DNA of 64,000 bases from positions 463,647 through 527,646 of the forward strand of contig NW_025407850.1 in assembly GCF_003324165.1 (NCBI RefSeq). The letters are read 5' to 3'. This DNA comes from Naegleria lovaniensis. Taxonomy: Eukaryota > Heterolobosea > Eutetramitea > Acrasida > Naegleriidae. Positions 1 to 10,739 of the stretch are shown in pieces. A program made the translations under genes and the position numbers. The notes below the pieces were generated by a model. It ran no database searches and was not told the origin of the DNA. It saw only the letters and a program-made list of their open reading frames with translations. Positions within the stretch are counted from its first letter, which is position 1. The number at the start of each line of letters is the position of its first letter.

Positions 1-1
1 A

Positions 2-2374
2 GAATTCAATAATTTACCCTTATTTAGTCAACAAGAATCCCAACATTTAAAGGAAGAAGTTACTTCCGAGAATCTTATTCATTCACCATCACTACCATAT
101 GGCGTCAATGTGCCTCAACTATTGCATACTACAACAGCCACCACTAGTTGGGATGATCAACAACAGTTGCTTAGAAAGGTCTTTCCACGCATAACCTCTG
201 CTACTCCTTCGAGTAGTGTTGAATTCACTCCAATCGATCAGACATCCACAACTTATTTCACTGCATCTTCTTCCAATCAGATGGTATTGGAATGCACTTT
301 TAAAGACATGCTTGATAGTGATGGTCTTGGAATGACTCATACTCTCACAATTGAACAACCCGTGCTTGCTACAAGTTCTGTTACAGCTCAACAATCTCCA
401 TTTAAATATTTTGAAGTTCAAATTTTAGATGGAGGGGAATCTGGAAAGTGTTCTATTGGACTCATCTCGAAGGCCTACCATGGTGAAATATTTGCAAGTG
501 TTGTTGGTAGTAGTAGTAGTAGTAATACTCCGAATACAGCCACGATTGAACATGCCATGAATGTAGGATATTCTTCTATCGATGGGTATTTATTTGGAAA
601 GAGTCAAAACCAACGTTTTAGAAGAAGACCATTTGGTCCACAGTATCAATGTGGAGATGTAGTTGGGTGTGGATTGATATCCGTACCACGAGTGGATGAT
701 ATTTCAATGAACAGTTCTATTCCTTCTCAAATTGCTTATTTTACTAGGAATGGAAAACTTGTGGGATTTGCTCCTTATCAAGTTGAAGAAAAAGATTTAT
801 CGTTTGCCATTGTTTTACGATCCAAATACATGAAGGTTTATGTTAATTTTGGACAAGAAAAACAGCCATTCCAATTTGATATTCATCAAGCAGATATTTC
901 ATACTTTAATCAAAAGTTGCAACTATATGCCAACGTGCAAACTAGTAGTAGTTCTGAAAAATCGATTAACGTTGGACTTGATTATTTTAATAGAGTGTTT
1001 ATTCAGAATACATTTAACAATAAGAACATGTTTACAATCAACCCAATGCATACTATTATGGAGGATTATGTGCAACCAATCAACAACAAACCCAAATCTA
1101 AACAATTACCAACTGGAAAATTACTCGAAATTAATCAGAAATTAATGAATACTATAACCAATCCTGTTACAATCAAATACAAGACTCCATTACGTAAAAA
1201 TAATGAAAAAGAGGAGATTGTCAAATGGAATGGTATCGAGTCGAACAGAGTGTTATCCTCACTATTGCATATTCCAAAGTCTTCCTTCTCTCCAAATGAA
1301 TTTGCAAATGTTGTTAATTATGGACAATTTGTCATTGATTACCACTTGACACCAGAGGGCTATGACGACTCCATTCAATTTAATATAACTCCGTCATTGG
1401 TAGCCATTAGAGCATTAGAGGCTCTTCAATTATCAAAAGGAATGAAATTTTTAGAAGTTGGAAGTGGTACAGGATACGTCACTGCATTGGCATCATTTAT
1501 TGTGGGTGAAGAAGGTTGTTGTACTGGACTAGATATTGATGAAAATGTTATTGGATTTGCTAAACAAAAATTAATCGAGTTTTGCACGAGTGCTCATGGA
1601 TGCCAATACGCTGCTCAAATGTGTGAAATAGAGTTTGTCAAAAAGAATATTCTAATTCCAAAGAGTCTCAATATTCCAATACTTTCTTATGAAAACTTTG
1701 ACGCTATATTCTGTGGATTAGAAATTACAACAGATACTTTAAAGTACTTTGAGAGTGTAATCAAAACGAATGGAAAATTAGTGGCATCTCTTTCTGACAA
1801 GTGCCTATATCTATTTGAGTTTATTGGAGATAGTTGGAAGAGAACTAAATTAATGAAGAATTGTGAATTACCAATGGTAGTAATGCCATCAGCAGAAGAT
1901 ATTGATTTTGAAAAGAGAGAACGAATTAGAGAATATGTGAACAACAATTTTTATTTCTCCAAAAAGGATATTAGTTTGGCAATGGATATTTTGGGTACTG
2001 ACAACCTTGTGAATATTTGTCAATTCTTGATGCTCTACTCAGATCCAGCACTTAGAGCTATGGACGTTCCATTGGAACAAATTGTGCATGCTTTACGGCT
2101 GTTTGAGACGCATACCAATATCACTCTTCCCATTCAACAAAATGTTATCCTCTTTCCTGTGAATGCACACTTTTACTTGTTGCATGCTAGAAATCTGAGC
2201 CACTTCTTCCAACTGCCTCTCAAGTTCATTGAAGCTTGTTTGGTGAAATTTCAATGCAACATGCTGCAACTGAACCCGATTCTAGAACAAATTTCGAAAC
2301 AAAAACCATCGTTCCTTACTGAGGACGATGAAGAGGAAGTATGCCATGAATTACTGGCAAAGTTCACAAAATAA
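2..2374 (+). CDS. SPRY-domain + protein-L-isoaspartate methyltransferase-like protein, 5' partial
   Basis: The frame is open from the window edge, with no in-frame ATG before the conserved part, so the true start lies upstream. The N-terminal half has a SPRY/B30.2-like domain (about 390-870; motifs such as KYFEVQILDGG and the YFTRNGKLVGFA strand pair). The second half has an S-adenosylmethionine-binding Rossmann fold of the PCMT type: ITPSLVAIRALEAL followed by motif I LEVGSGTGYVTA (about 1390-1490), with an acidic GLDID at the end of strand 2. PCMT enzymes methylate isoaspartyl residues in damaged proteins, and SPRY domains bind proteins, so a targeted repair or methylation role is inferred. 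A C-terminal extension of about 200 residues is not recognised. The methyltransferase subfamily is less sure than the fold. It converges with the next gene, with 30 bp between the stops. Confidence 0.72.
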   Translation, partial: EFNNLPLFSQQESQHLKEEVTSENLIHSPSLPYGVNVPQLLHTTTATTSWDDQQQLLRKVFPRITSATPSSSVEFTPIDQTSTTYFTASSSNQMVLECTFKDMLDSDGLGMTHTLTIEQPVLATSSVTAQQSPFKYFEVQILDGGESGKCSIGLISKAYHGEIFASVVGSSSSSNTPNTATIEHAMNVGYSSIDGYLFGKSQNQRFRRRPFGPQYQCGDVVGCGLISVPRVDDISMNSSIPSQIAYFTRNGKLVGFAPYQVEEKDLSFAIVLRSKYMKVYVNFGQEKQPFQFDIHQADISYFNQKLQLYANVQTSSSSEKSINVGLDYFNRVFIQNTFNNKNMFTINPMHTIMEDYVQPINNKPKSKQLPTGKLLEINQKLMNTITNPVTIKYKTPLRKNNEKEEIVKWNGIESNRVLSSLLHIPKSSFSPNEFANVVNYGQFVIDYHLTPEGYDDSIQFNITPSLVAIRALEALQLSKGMKFLEVGSGTGYVTALASFIVGEEGCCTGLDIDENVIGFAKQKLIEFCTSAHGCQYAAQMCEIEFVKKNILIPKSLNIPILSYENFDAIFCGLEITTDTLKYFESVIKTNGKLVASLSDKCLYLFEFIGDSWKRTKLMKNCELPMVVMPSAEDIDFEKRERIREYVNNNFYFSKKDISLAMDILGTDNLVNICQFLMLYSDPALRAMDVPLEQIVHALRLFETHTNITLPIQQNVILFPVNAHFYLLHARNLSHFFQLPLKFIEACLVKFQCNMLQLNPILEQISKQKPSFLTEDDEEEVCHELLAKFTK

Positions 2375-2404
2375 TTTGTCCAACTAGTAAATTGTGGCAG
2401 AGCT

Positions 2405-5065
2405 TTACTTGTACTTGCCGTTTTGAAGTTCTTTGATGAGCTCATGATATACATCCATTTGTTCCTTGTCTTTGACAACAAATTTTAGCTGAGTAAGGTA
2501 TTTGCTCTTTTTTGCGAACAAATCCTTCATTAACTGGCTATCTACAAATTTGGGTGTTTCAATCTTTAAATATTCCAAGCTTGTGCAATCTCTAAACACA
2601 GTATACACGGTATACTTGCTATAAATATCATTAACTTCTGAATAATCTGAAGCTGTTGAACTTTGTGTTGTGGTGGGAAATAGTGGAGCAATGGATTGAA
2701 TAAACCCATCAGGAAATGGCTCATCTGTTTGTATTGAGACTTTCTTAATAGATGTCATTAAAAACAAATAGGCTAACCATAAGCAGTCAAACTCGCAATG
2801 ACGTAATGTCAAGTTTTTGAGTTGATGTTTGTAATACGAAAACAAGTGTGCAAAACATTTCTTCTTTTTAAAGTTGGACCATTTGAGCGTTATTAAATGT
2901 GGACAGCTTTTTCCTAGTTGCTCAACCAGTTCAGGAGCGATCGATGTCTCGTGTTTGTGACAATGTAATAAATTTAACACTTTCAAGTTATGAAACCCTG
3001 ATCTATTAAATACGTGATGTCTCAAATAATCCGATTTCACAATTCTTGTTGTTGAGAGATTCAAAGTTTCGACACAAGTCAATAATGGTGCGTCGTCCTG
3101 ATTAGTTAGTGGTGATGGAAATGCATGATTCATGATACTTGTTAAAAATTGTGGTTCATTCTGATCGATATTATTCTTGGAAGCAATTCCAATAGTGACA
3201 TCTCGTGCCATGTGAATTCCTTTCAAATCTAAACTATCCAATTGATTTTGTGACAATTTACATTGAAGATTCACACTTGATGAAGACTTGAGCGAAGAAT
3301 CGGTGGTGACAATTGGATAACATCGTAACGTCAAGCTCACTAGAGATGTCAAATTTGAAAAATCTAAATTTGTTTCTAAACAGGTAGGTTCAATAATTTC
3401 TAATGTATGTAATACCTTGAATCTATGGTTACCGGTACCAACTAGACATTCATGAAGAGAGAGAGAATATGGTAATTTCACCAGTGATAACTTTTCTAAT
3501 TTTCCTACACTTTTAAGAATTGTGAAAAGTTTCACTAATGGTTTCTCGCTGATCAATAATGAAGAATCTTTTTCTAAATGAAATCTTTTCAAAGATTTAA
3601 ATCTTTGATTGTCAAGAGAGGAAGAATCCAATGTCAATTGATCCATCAAGACATCACATGTGTTTGGAGATGGAAAATTCTTATTGAGAGAAATGATTAA
3701 CTTTAAATCAGAGAGATGTTTCAGATTGGAAATTTGATCCAGTCCTGATTTCAAATTAGAACTGTTGAATATGGTCATGTGTAGTTTTGAAAGAGAAGAA
3801 AGGACAGGAAGCATGACAGAGTTCAGTACATCGCACGGCACTCCATAATTTTCCATTTTCAAAAATTTCATACCATCTCTCGATTGTAAATGATTGAAAA
3901 TATCACTAGCAATCTCAGAGGAATAAGATCCTTCTAAAGAAATATTATCCAAATATAGTACATTGGTTCCTAGCATGTTATTGGTCATGTAATCAAATGA
4001 AAATTCGCTTCCAGTATTAATTTTGATATCACATCTCTTGATACATCTCAAATAAATAAAAAATAGTAAATCTGAACGCATCACAGGTAATTTCTTCTCC
4101 TCTTCTCTCTCTTGATGCAACGTATCTTGAATTAACGAAGTGATACGTGTTCTATTGATATGTTCATAATGTTCATCGGAACGAATTAAAAACTTTCGAT
4201 TACTTTTAGCTCCACCGACAATGAGTTGACCATTGAGAGAGTGTTCACTTTGAAATGGATCTCTACCCATCGTCCCAATTTGGTCAAAAATGGAAGGATA
4301 GGGAACTTTCCATTCCAAATAATTAATATCAATATTTCCAAACATGAAATTGAATGTATCCAAATGATGCAACCAAATAATCATTTGATAATAATGTTTG
4401 TGTTTGGACTGTTCTCTATTCACAAAATCTTGTTCAATATTTAAAGAGAAATTTTTAAATAAGGTTGCAATCGTGTATACATTCGAATGGAGCACTTGTG
4501 AATCATTGGGTGTTTCGATTTGAACGTCCAAACTATTACTTCTTGGTTCTTGATCAACAAATTGTTGTGGCGATGATGTTGGTGGTTGAATCACATGATC
4601 CAATAGCCTTGCTGATGAAGAAGGAGATTCAAGAGCAGAAGAGGATGTGTTACTAGTGGCTACGACCTCTCGTTCCTTCTTGAATTTTCCAAATAATAAT
4701 TTCATCATCAAGGTGTTTACATTTTTGTTATTTCTAAATTTGTGATAAATCATGCGCACAATAATAGTAAAATAGAGTTTCAAATCTAAAATATAAAAAT
4801 CATTCAAGATTTTCAAAACGATGGATTTAGGTAACTGGCGAAGTTGATCTAGAAAATTTGGAGCATGAATATCGGTGGGTTGATCTTTTCTTCCAACCAA
4901 TGATTCAAATAAATCCGAAGTCGCTGATGATGTAACTTCAGAGGAAAAGAAGGATGAAAGTCCATCATCATCATTCTCACTTGGTTGAGAGAAAAATTTG
5001 AAGAATGAGCCTTGCTTGCTTGAGGTGGTCGTTGGTAATGGTGGCGGATGTTTGTGATGAGACAT
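2405..5065 (-). CDS. leucine-rich-repeat protein, F-box/LRR-like
   Basis: This is an 886-residue single-exon protein. The start is placed at the ATG at 5065, which is preceded by an A-run (AAGAAAAAAATG) like many starts here; another in-frame ATG exists at 5116. After a disordered Ser/Pro-rich N-terminus there is a hydrophobic helical segment beginning LPKSIVLKILNDFYILDL that resembles a degenerate F-box. The C-terminal two thirds carry irregular leucine-rich repeats (for example NLKVLNLLHCHKH and LDSLDLKGIHM) of the AMN1/FBXL type. F-box/LRR proteins usually select substrates for SCF ubiquitin ligases, but the F-box is weak here, so that role is an inference. Related architecture recurs at 10740 and 29747, pointing to a lineage-expanded family. 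Confidence 0.7.
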   Translation of the reverse strand: MSHHKHPPPLPTTTSSKQGSFFKFFSQPSENDDDGLSSFFSSEVTSSATSDLFESLVGRKDQPTDIHAPNFLDQLRQLPKSIVLKILNDFYILDLKLYFTIIVRMIYHKFRNNKNVNTLMMKLLFGKFKKEREVVATSNTSSSALESPSSSARLLDHVIQPPTSSPQQFVDQEPRSNSLDVQIETPNDSQVLHSNVYTIATLFKNFSLNIEQDFVNREQSKHKHYYQMIIWLHHLDTFNFMFGNIDINYLEWKVPYPSIFDQIGTMGRDPFQSEHSLNGQLIVGGAKSNRKFLIRSDEHYEHINRTRITSLIQDTLHQEREEEKKLPVMRSDLLFFIYLRCIKRCDIKINTGSEFSFDYMTNNMLGTNVLYLDNISLEGSYSSEIASDIFNHLQSRDGMKFLKMENYGVPCDVLNSVMLPVLSSLSKLHMTIFNSSNLKSGLDQISNLKHLSDLKLIISLNKNFPSPNTCDVLMDQLTLDSSSLDNQRFKSLKRFHLEKDSSLLISEKPLVKLFTILKSVGKLEKLSLVKLPYSLSLHECLVGTGNHRFKVLHTLEIIEPTCLETNLDFSNLTSLVSLTLRCYPIVTTDSSLKSSSSVNLQCKLSQNQLDSLDLKGIHMARDVTIGIASKNNIDQNEPQFLTSIMNHAFPSPLTNQDDAPLLTCVETLNLSTTRIVKSDYLRHHVFNRSGFHNLKVLNLLHCHKHETSIAPELVEQLGKSCPHLITLKWSNFKKKKCFAHLFSYYKHQLKNLTLRHCEFDCLWLAYLFLMTSIKKVSIQTDEPFPDGFIQSIAPLFPTTTQSSTASDYSEVNDIYSKYTVYTVFRDCTSLEYLKIETPKFVDSQLMKDLFAKKSKYLTQLKFVVKDKEQMDVYHELIKELQNGKYK

Positions 5066-5173
5066 TTTTTTCTTCTTAGAAATCAAAAACGACAACAATA
5101 ACGTGTGACATGTCATCAAATATTGACCTTTATCTTTTGGAACTATTTTATTACATTTTATTACTATACCATT

Positions 5174-5797
5174 TTACACAGTGTCATCGTGAAAGAACCA
5201 TCGTGTTTGTTTTGGGCTTTTAGTGGAAGTCAAGACATAGGAATCATTGTCTTTGGGTCTCTTTTTTTCAGTTGCTGAACTCAGCATGGATTGAATTGAT
5301 AAGCATACCGTTTGAATGTTCATGACTGGTGACCAACCATCATATAAAATATTACTATTGGATGGTGTTGAAGAAAAGATCAAATAAGAATGAGAGTGTT
5401 CCATTCATTCATTTGAATCAATTATTGGAGAATTAGACAATTTTTGAATCTACCAATCCATCTTGCATACTTACAGACAAATATGACCATTTGAATAAAC
5501 ATGTTCATGAATTGGCGTTTTTGGAGGAATAAAAACAACTTCGGGACTTGATAGCGGATAATCATTTGGAAACTTAAATCTGAGCAGAAATTCTTCACCT
5601 TCGTAAATGGTTCCTTTTGCGCCGAAAAGTGTACAATAGATGATTTCAAGATTATCTATGGGTTGTTGAAGGAAGATGTCAATTCCCATTCCCGATTGTT
5701 GTCGGAGAGCTGTATTTCCATTTTGTAAAGCTTTTTGATTTTGATCTTGCTCAATTATGAGTTTTTGAATTTCTTTCTGAATTCTCTTGGCAAACAT
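5174..5797 (-). CDS. UBE2W: ubiquitin-conjugating enzyme E2, UBE2W-like (two exons)
   Basis: Exon 1 is 5797-5475 and exon 2 is 5354-5174, separated by a 120-nt GT-AG intron (5474-5355, donor GTAAGT, acceptor ATAG). The spliced protein has 167 residues. It shows the E2 core in order: helix 1 (KRIQKEIQKLI), GTIYEGEEFLLRFKFPNDYP, the active-site stretch HVYSNGHICL with the catalytic Cys, then after the intron NILYDGWSP, VCLSIQSMLSS and a C-terminus ending WFFHDDTV. The HVYSNGHICL motif and the WxxHDDT end are diagnostic of UBE2W, the E2 that ubiquitinates protein N-termini. The ATG at 5797 matches the family's start position. The intron falls just after the catalytic Cys, so each exon alone looks like a truncated gene. 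Family assignment is firm; N-terminal specificity is inferred. Confidence 0.92.
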
Positions 5798-6090
5798 GAT
5801 GATCACCCAAATACGTTAGTAAGAGATTTAAGATATTAATAAATTAAAAATTGTATGATTTTTGTACACGTGTAATGATCACGATTATTCTCTTTTAAAT
5901 AATGAACGGAGGCAATAGAGTCGAATATTCGCGTCGCTACTGCTTGATCACGATGTTTTATTTCCGAACGTGATCACTTCCGATATCAATCGTATGGTGA
6001 TGATGATTTTTTTTACAACTTGTTGTTTGATTAGAAGCGAATTCCCAAATCATTCGAACAAAACATTCGAGGGAGGAATGAAGAAATTTA

Positions 6091-7869
6091 TTACTGCTTG
6101 GATGGTTCTTCAACAGCATAGGCTCTTTGCCAACGAGCAGATGGATCTGTTTCAAATTTGGACCATGGCAACCACTTCTTCACAGTCTTGGCACAAATTT
6201 CTTGTGGGAAGTGCTTCTCAAAGACTGATCTGTAATAATAAGCTTCCTTAGAAATTGGAGTGTTGTAAGGGAATCTTTCAGATGCCTTTAAGAATTCTTC
6301 ATCACTCACTTTCTGTTCACAAAATTCCTTCAAGGAATCAATCCAACCATGACCAACACCATCTCCGAATTGAACTTTGGTTCTCCACAAAATTTCATTT
6401 GGAATCAAATTCAATCCATCAAAGGCTTTTCTAAGAATGAATTTCTCCATGTTATGTTCTTCACCATCGGATCCATGATAGGAATGCAATTTATGATCTG
6501 GATGAACCATCATGACTGTATCTAAAAAGTCCTTATCTAAGAATGGAACTCTTGCTTCCAAACCATGAGCCATGGTAGCACGATCACATCTCATCACATC
6601 TGCCAAGTGCAAATTTCTAACTTTGGTGACCAATTCAGTTTGTAATTGTTGACTATCCTTGGCATCTCTAAAGTAAACATAACCACCAAACATTTCATCA
6701 CTTCCTTCACCACTCAAAATGACACGAATGTATTGAGAGGCTAATTGAGAAAGTAAAAACATTGGAGTGGTTGCTCTCACCGTAGTCACATCATACGATT
6801 CCAAATGATAAATAACCTTTTCCAAAGCAGCAATTCCCTCCTCAATTGAGAAAATATGTTCATGATGAACAGTTCCCAAATGAGCAGCAACTTTACGAGC
6901 AGCCACTAAATCTGAACTCTCATTCGCTCCAATACCAATTGAAAAACTATGCAATCGTTCCTGAGTGGTAAATTTCTTGACCAAAGCAGCCACAAGACTC
7001 GAGTCTAAACCTCCACTCAAAAATACTCCCAACTCGACATCGGACATCATTCGCTTCTGAACAGCAGCCTCAAAGCCTTCTCTAATCTTCTTCAAATCGG
7101 TTTCCTCTGGTTTTTGATAGACGCAAGTATCGAACCAAATGGGATTGTAGTATTGTTGCATGGTTCCGATAGGTTGAGAAGCATGTTGAACATAGACCAT
7201 ACCAGGTAGGAAACTTTCAATTTCATAACAACCAGCAGCACTCAACACCTTCATCTCACTGGCAAACCAAATACTATCCATTGCTTGTCCCTCATTCTTC
7301 TTCTTGCCCATATAGAGTGGTTTGATTCCGATACGATCACGAGCTGCTACCAAAGTTTGAGTCGTAGTATCATAAACAACGGTAGCAAAATAACCGTCCA
7401 ATTTGGAAACAAACTCAACAGCATCTTTCATGTTAATGACAGTAAGAGGATCAATATCAACACCACTTTCTAAACGTTTCTTCTTTGCTTGTTCGTACAA
7501 ATGGAGAATACATTCCGAGTCGGAATGAGTACGATACACAAAGCCTTCCTTCTTCAATTCTTCATCAATGGCATCATGATTGTAAATTTCTCCATTGTGA
7601 ATCACAGCACATTGTTCATCTTGACTGAGAATAGGTTGTTTTCCAGTGGTGAGGTCAATAATGGACAAACGTTCATGGGCCATACAAGCAAATGAATGTT
7701 TTTCAACATCGGATGATTCAAGTGGCCATACACGAATATCGGATTCAATAGGACCACGATGAGCCAATAATTTGGAATAGGCACGAACTTGTTCGAGTGC
7801 TAATTCGCGACATTCCTGCTGAGAGGCAGCAGAAGTCAAATATCTCAATACAAAGGTAATTCCGCACAT
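6091..7869 (-). CDS. ASNS: asparagine synthetase (glutamine-hydrolysing)
   Basis: This 592-residue single-exon enzyme makes asparagine from aspartate, ATP and glutamine in the cytosol. The start is fixed at 7869 because the class-II glutaminase needs Cys2 as nucleophile and the protein begins MCGITF. The glutaminase domain includes HRGP, ERLSIIDLTTGKQP and VIHNGEIYNH. The C-terminal synthetase domain has the ATP-pyrophosphatase P-loop SGGLDSS (about residues 285-291) and ILSGEGSDEMFGGY. All key motifs are intact and the length is close to eukaryotic ASNS. The 600 bp upstream up to the DUF4116 gene hold its promoter. No frame damage is seen. Confidence 0.96.
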   Translation of the reverse strand: MCGITFVLRYLTSAASQQECRELALEQVRAYSKLLAHRGPIESDIRVWPLESSDVEKHSFACMAHERLSIIDLTTGKQPILSQDEQCAVIHNGEIYNHDAIDEELKKEGFVYRTHSDSECILHLYEQAKKKRLESGVDIDPLTVINMKDAVEFVSKLDGYFATVVYDTTTQTLVAARDRIGIKPLYMGKKKNEGQAMDSIWFASEMKVLSAAGCYEIESFLPGMVYVQHASQPIGTMQQYYNPIWFDTCVYQKPEETDLKKIREGFEAAVQKRMMSDVELGVFLSGGLDSSLVAALVKKFTTQERLHSFSIGIGANESSDLVAARKVAAHLGTVHHEHIFSIEEGIAALEKVIYHLESYDVTTVRATTPMFLLSQLASQYIRVILSGEGSDEMFGGYVYFRDAKDSQQLQTELVTKVRNLHLADVMRCDRATMAHGLEARVPFLDKDFLDTVMMVHPDHKLHSYHGSDGEEHNMEKFILRKAFDGLNLIPNEILWRTKVQFGDGVGHGWIDSLKEFCEQKVSDEEFLKASERFPYNTPISKEAYYYRSVFEKHFPQEICAKTVKKWLPWSKFETDPSARWQRAYAVEEPSKQ

Positions 7870-8469
7870 AGTGTTGGGGCTAATTGTCAATTGGCGAGGT
7901 GTTCTTCTTTGGCGACTTGAATGGGCTTTCTAAAGGTCTTTTGACTGAGGGAGCAAACGACGAGAGGCTTGAGTTGTTGATGAGTGGAGGAAACGATAAC
8001 TGTATCTTGTTGCATAAAAGGTTATCTTGAATGCTATGGATTCAAAATAGGAGGTGAGAAACTTTGATGAAATATCTTTCAGAGCAGAGACTGAATAATG
8101 CAAAACACACACGAAATATATCACACCGGATAGGGATGAGATGTTTGGATGTTTTTTTTGTTTTCGTCAATTATTGTGCCACGGGAAAGCAAGTGTTGAA
8201 ATTCATTTCAGCTGCTCTCTAATTGTTGAAATTACCGAATAAAAGAAATCTCCGGAAAATGCAGTGCAAATTCGCAGAAGAAGTCAGATACGCGTTCGTT
8301 TGGGCGCTTGTTGTAAAGATGACGACTTTCTCATACGTCACTTTAGCAATTGGATCTCGTTACTTTTGCCCATTTTTTACAAGGCAAATAATAGTTGAAA
8401 AAGAGCCATTCACAACAGAGTCATTGCAATGAACGAAACAGCTCAAAGACAACTGTGCCAGACTTGGTT
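7870..8469. promoter_or_regulatory. intergenic region upstream of asparagine synthetase
   Basis: This is 600 bp between the asparagine synthetase start and the stop of the upstream gene. Only short open frames without ATG starts or recognisable sequence are present. It should contain the asparagine synthetase promoter and the 3' UTR of the DUF4116 gene. No specific element could be identified. Confidence 0.45.
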
Positions 8470-10515
8470 TTATTCCACCATAAAAATTGTTTTCCATGGA
8501 TTGGAATTAGTTCCAAATAAGTATTCATGCCAAGTGCTGGCATTATATTTTTCTCGGTTGTGAAGTCCAGGTCTTTCGAATAACTGAATAGGTTCATTCA
8601 TAATGAAACGAGAAGGAATTTCACATCCATGATATTCATAATCGAGTCTTGATTGTTTCCATTTCATAAAAGTTCTCCTGTGTATTGAATTTTCATAAAG
8701 AACACCACCATACTTGGCACAATCTTCAAATAAGGTGTGATCATTCTGTAATTCAGGTGAGGCATATTTTAGAGACTTGGAATTTTGAATAATTGCTTGT
8801 AGTACAATCTCTCTATTATTTCTCAGATGCTCTGAGGCATAGGTCAAAAAGAGTCCATTACGCTTCACAGCAATTAGCACAATTTCAAAATCATTCTGCA
8901 AATCAGTGGACAATTCTGATAAGGAAAATCGTTTCGAGCTCATGAATTCTAAAATGAAATTTCGATCATTTCTCAACACATCTGGAACATCCCATAAATC
9001 GATAAAATCTCTATTTCTCAAGATGAACTCTGCATCATGTTTCAGTTCTGGTGAGGCATATTCAAAGCAATACTCAATTCGAATACAACATTCAACAATT
9101 TGTCGATTATTACGCAATTCTTCAGGTAGTAATTTTAAAATACTGCACGTTCCATACCGATTGTTCACACAACGAGCAGCTGAAACGAGATCTGACTTCA
9201 TGATTTCTCTACTTTCAAACCGGTTGAAAATGTACAACAGGGCCTCACCATCGTTTCCAAACAGCTTTAAAATCACATCTCTCTTTCGAATGGATCCAGA
9301 AAAAGAAAAAATGATATCAATACATTGCTTCTTCAATTCCTTATCTAATTTTAACTCTTCAGCTGCGAATTGAAATGCAAGAGGGTTCTCACGTATTGCA
9401 GTTAACACGACTGCTTTATCTTTCTTTAGTTGGTCAGAGGCAAATTCTAAATTCATTCCGTTAGTAATGACATGACCCATGACCACTCTTCTATTATTTC
9501 TACTTGTTGCTTCAGAAATGTTTTTCAATAAAGGTTGCTTTGTTATGTTTTGATTTTCTGTGAGAATCAATTTCATAATATTTGCATATGAATATGTGCT
9601 TGAAGGTGTGGTTGGAATGAATTGAAAAACTTCCAATGAATTTCGCAATGCTGCAGATATGATATCCAAATCATTTTTCAAAGAGTCAGAAGCATATTGG
9701 TATGCAAGACCATTCTGTTGAACTGCTTTCAATACCACCCACTTAGTATTCCTCATTTCTCTTGAAGCATGTTGGAGAGACATTCCATCTTGGGTGACAG
9801 CTGTCATTACAATCGTCATGTCATTCTTCAATCTTTCAGAAGCAAATTGAAGATCAGCTCCTGAACGAGAGACAGCAACCTCAACAATGTGATTGTCATC
9901 GTTGGATAATTGGATTGGGCAACATTTCCATCCATGTAATACTTTGGCTAAATCATCCTTAAATTCCAATAGATCGTTTCTCGACACATAATTCAAAATT
10001 TGCAAATATTTACAACTAACGGCTCGCAATAGTCCAGCCTTATTACCTTTCCAAAATCGACATTCATCTTCAAAGGACAACAACGAGGTATTCCGAATGG
10101 TTGCCATCCAATTTGCAATATTTCTATATGGATCCGTTTTAATTGGTGGACAATAAATATAAAAAATTTCAATGCATTCCCGATCATCCATAAATTCAAG
10201 AGGAATGAGATGATGTTCTGGAATCTTGTTTTTGTTTGAAAAATCCATTTTCCAACGCTCTCGGGCAAGTAACCACTTTGCAAAGCCTTTTGTTTGATTT
10301 TCAAATTTGTTTTTTAATCGTTTGAAATTTTGGCAACAATCATCATCATGATGATGAATTGATATATCAAAGAATTCGATTAATATGATTGTTACATTCG
10401 TACGTTCCTCCTCCATTGTCGGAAGTAGAGAAGAGGCTTCACAATTTTCAGTTAATTTCAAAATTTTGGTTGAGTGAGGTTGGTGGTTGGTGGCGTTGTT
10501 GGATGGTCGTTTCAT
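8470..10515 (-). CDS. DUF4116-repeat protein
   Basis: This 681-residue protein is dominated by roughly nine copies of a 45-50-residue helical repeat of the DUF4116 type, with cores such as LQFASERLKNDMTIVMTAV, LEFASDQLKKDKAVVLTAI and LTYASEHLRNNREIVLQAI. DUF4116 repeats are common in amoebozoan, heterolobosean and some algal genomes, and their function is unknown. The start is placed at the ATG at 10515 (context CCAAAAATG). The frame continues upstream to a stop but has no earlier ATG, so an upstream exon is possible. The N-terminal 200 residues carry no recognised domain. Confidence 0.8.
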   Translation of the reverse strand: MKRPSNNATNHQPHSTKILKLTENCEASSLLPTMEEERTNVTIILIEFFDISIHHHDDDCCQNFKRLKNKFENQTKGFAKWLLARERWKMDFSNKNKIPEHHLIPLEFMDDRECIEIFYIYCPPIKTDPYRNIANWMATIRNTSLLSFEDECRFWKGNKAGLLRAVSCKYLQILNYVSRNDLLEFKDDLAKVLHGWKCCPIQLSNDDNHIVEVAVSRSGADLQFASERLKNDMTIVMTAVTQDGMSLQHASREMRNTKWVVLKAVQQNGLAYQYASDSLKNDLDIISAALRNSLEVFQFIPTTPSSTYSYANIMKLILTENQNITKQPLLKNISEATSRNNRRVVMGHVITNGMNLEFASDQLKKDKAVVLTAIRENPLAFQFAAEELKLDKELKKQCIDIIFSFSGSIRKRDVILKLFGNDGEALLYIFNRFESREIMKSDLVSAARCVNNRYGTCSILKLLPEELRNNRQIVECCIRIEYCFEYASPELKHDAEFILRNRDFIDLWDVPDVLRNDRNFILEFMSSKRFSLSELSTDLQNDFEIVLIAVKRNGLFLTYASEHLRNNREIVLQAIIQNSKSLKYASPELQNDHTLFEDCAKYGGVLYENSIHRRTFMKWKQSRLDYEYHGCEIPSRFIMNEPIQLFERPGLHNREKYNASTWHEYLFGTNSNPWKTIFMVE

Positions 10516-10739
10516 TTTTGGTTGTGGATCAAGGATTGCAGAGAGGTCAAAATCTTTTTCGGCGTCGTAGCTTGTATTAACTGTTTGTTCATTACTACCG
10601 AGATGCAAGTTTCAACCACCGAAAGAAAGAAGCTTTATAGGTCAAAGAAACTTTGTAATTTCAGTTAAAAACGTTATCAAAACATGAACATGATACTTGA
10701 TTGTAGTGCAGTATCCGTATGCAGTCATTAGCTAAAAAA

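Noticed and set aside
8223-8432. 69-codon + strand frame upstream of asparagine synthetase
   Set aside because: Begins with TTG, has no homology I recognise and no start context.
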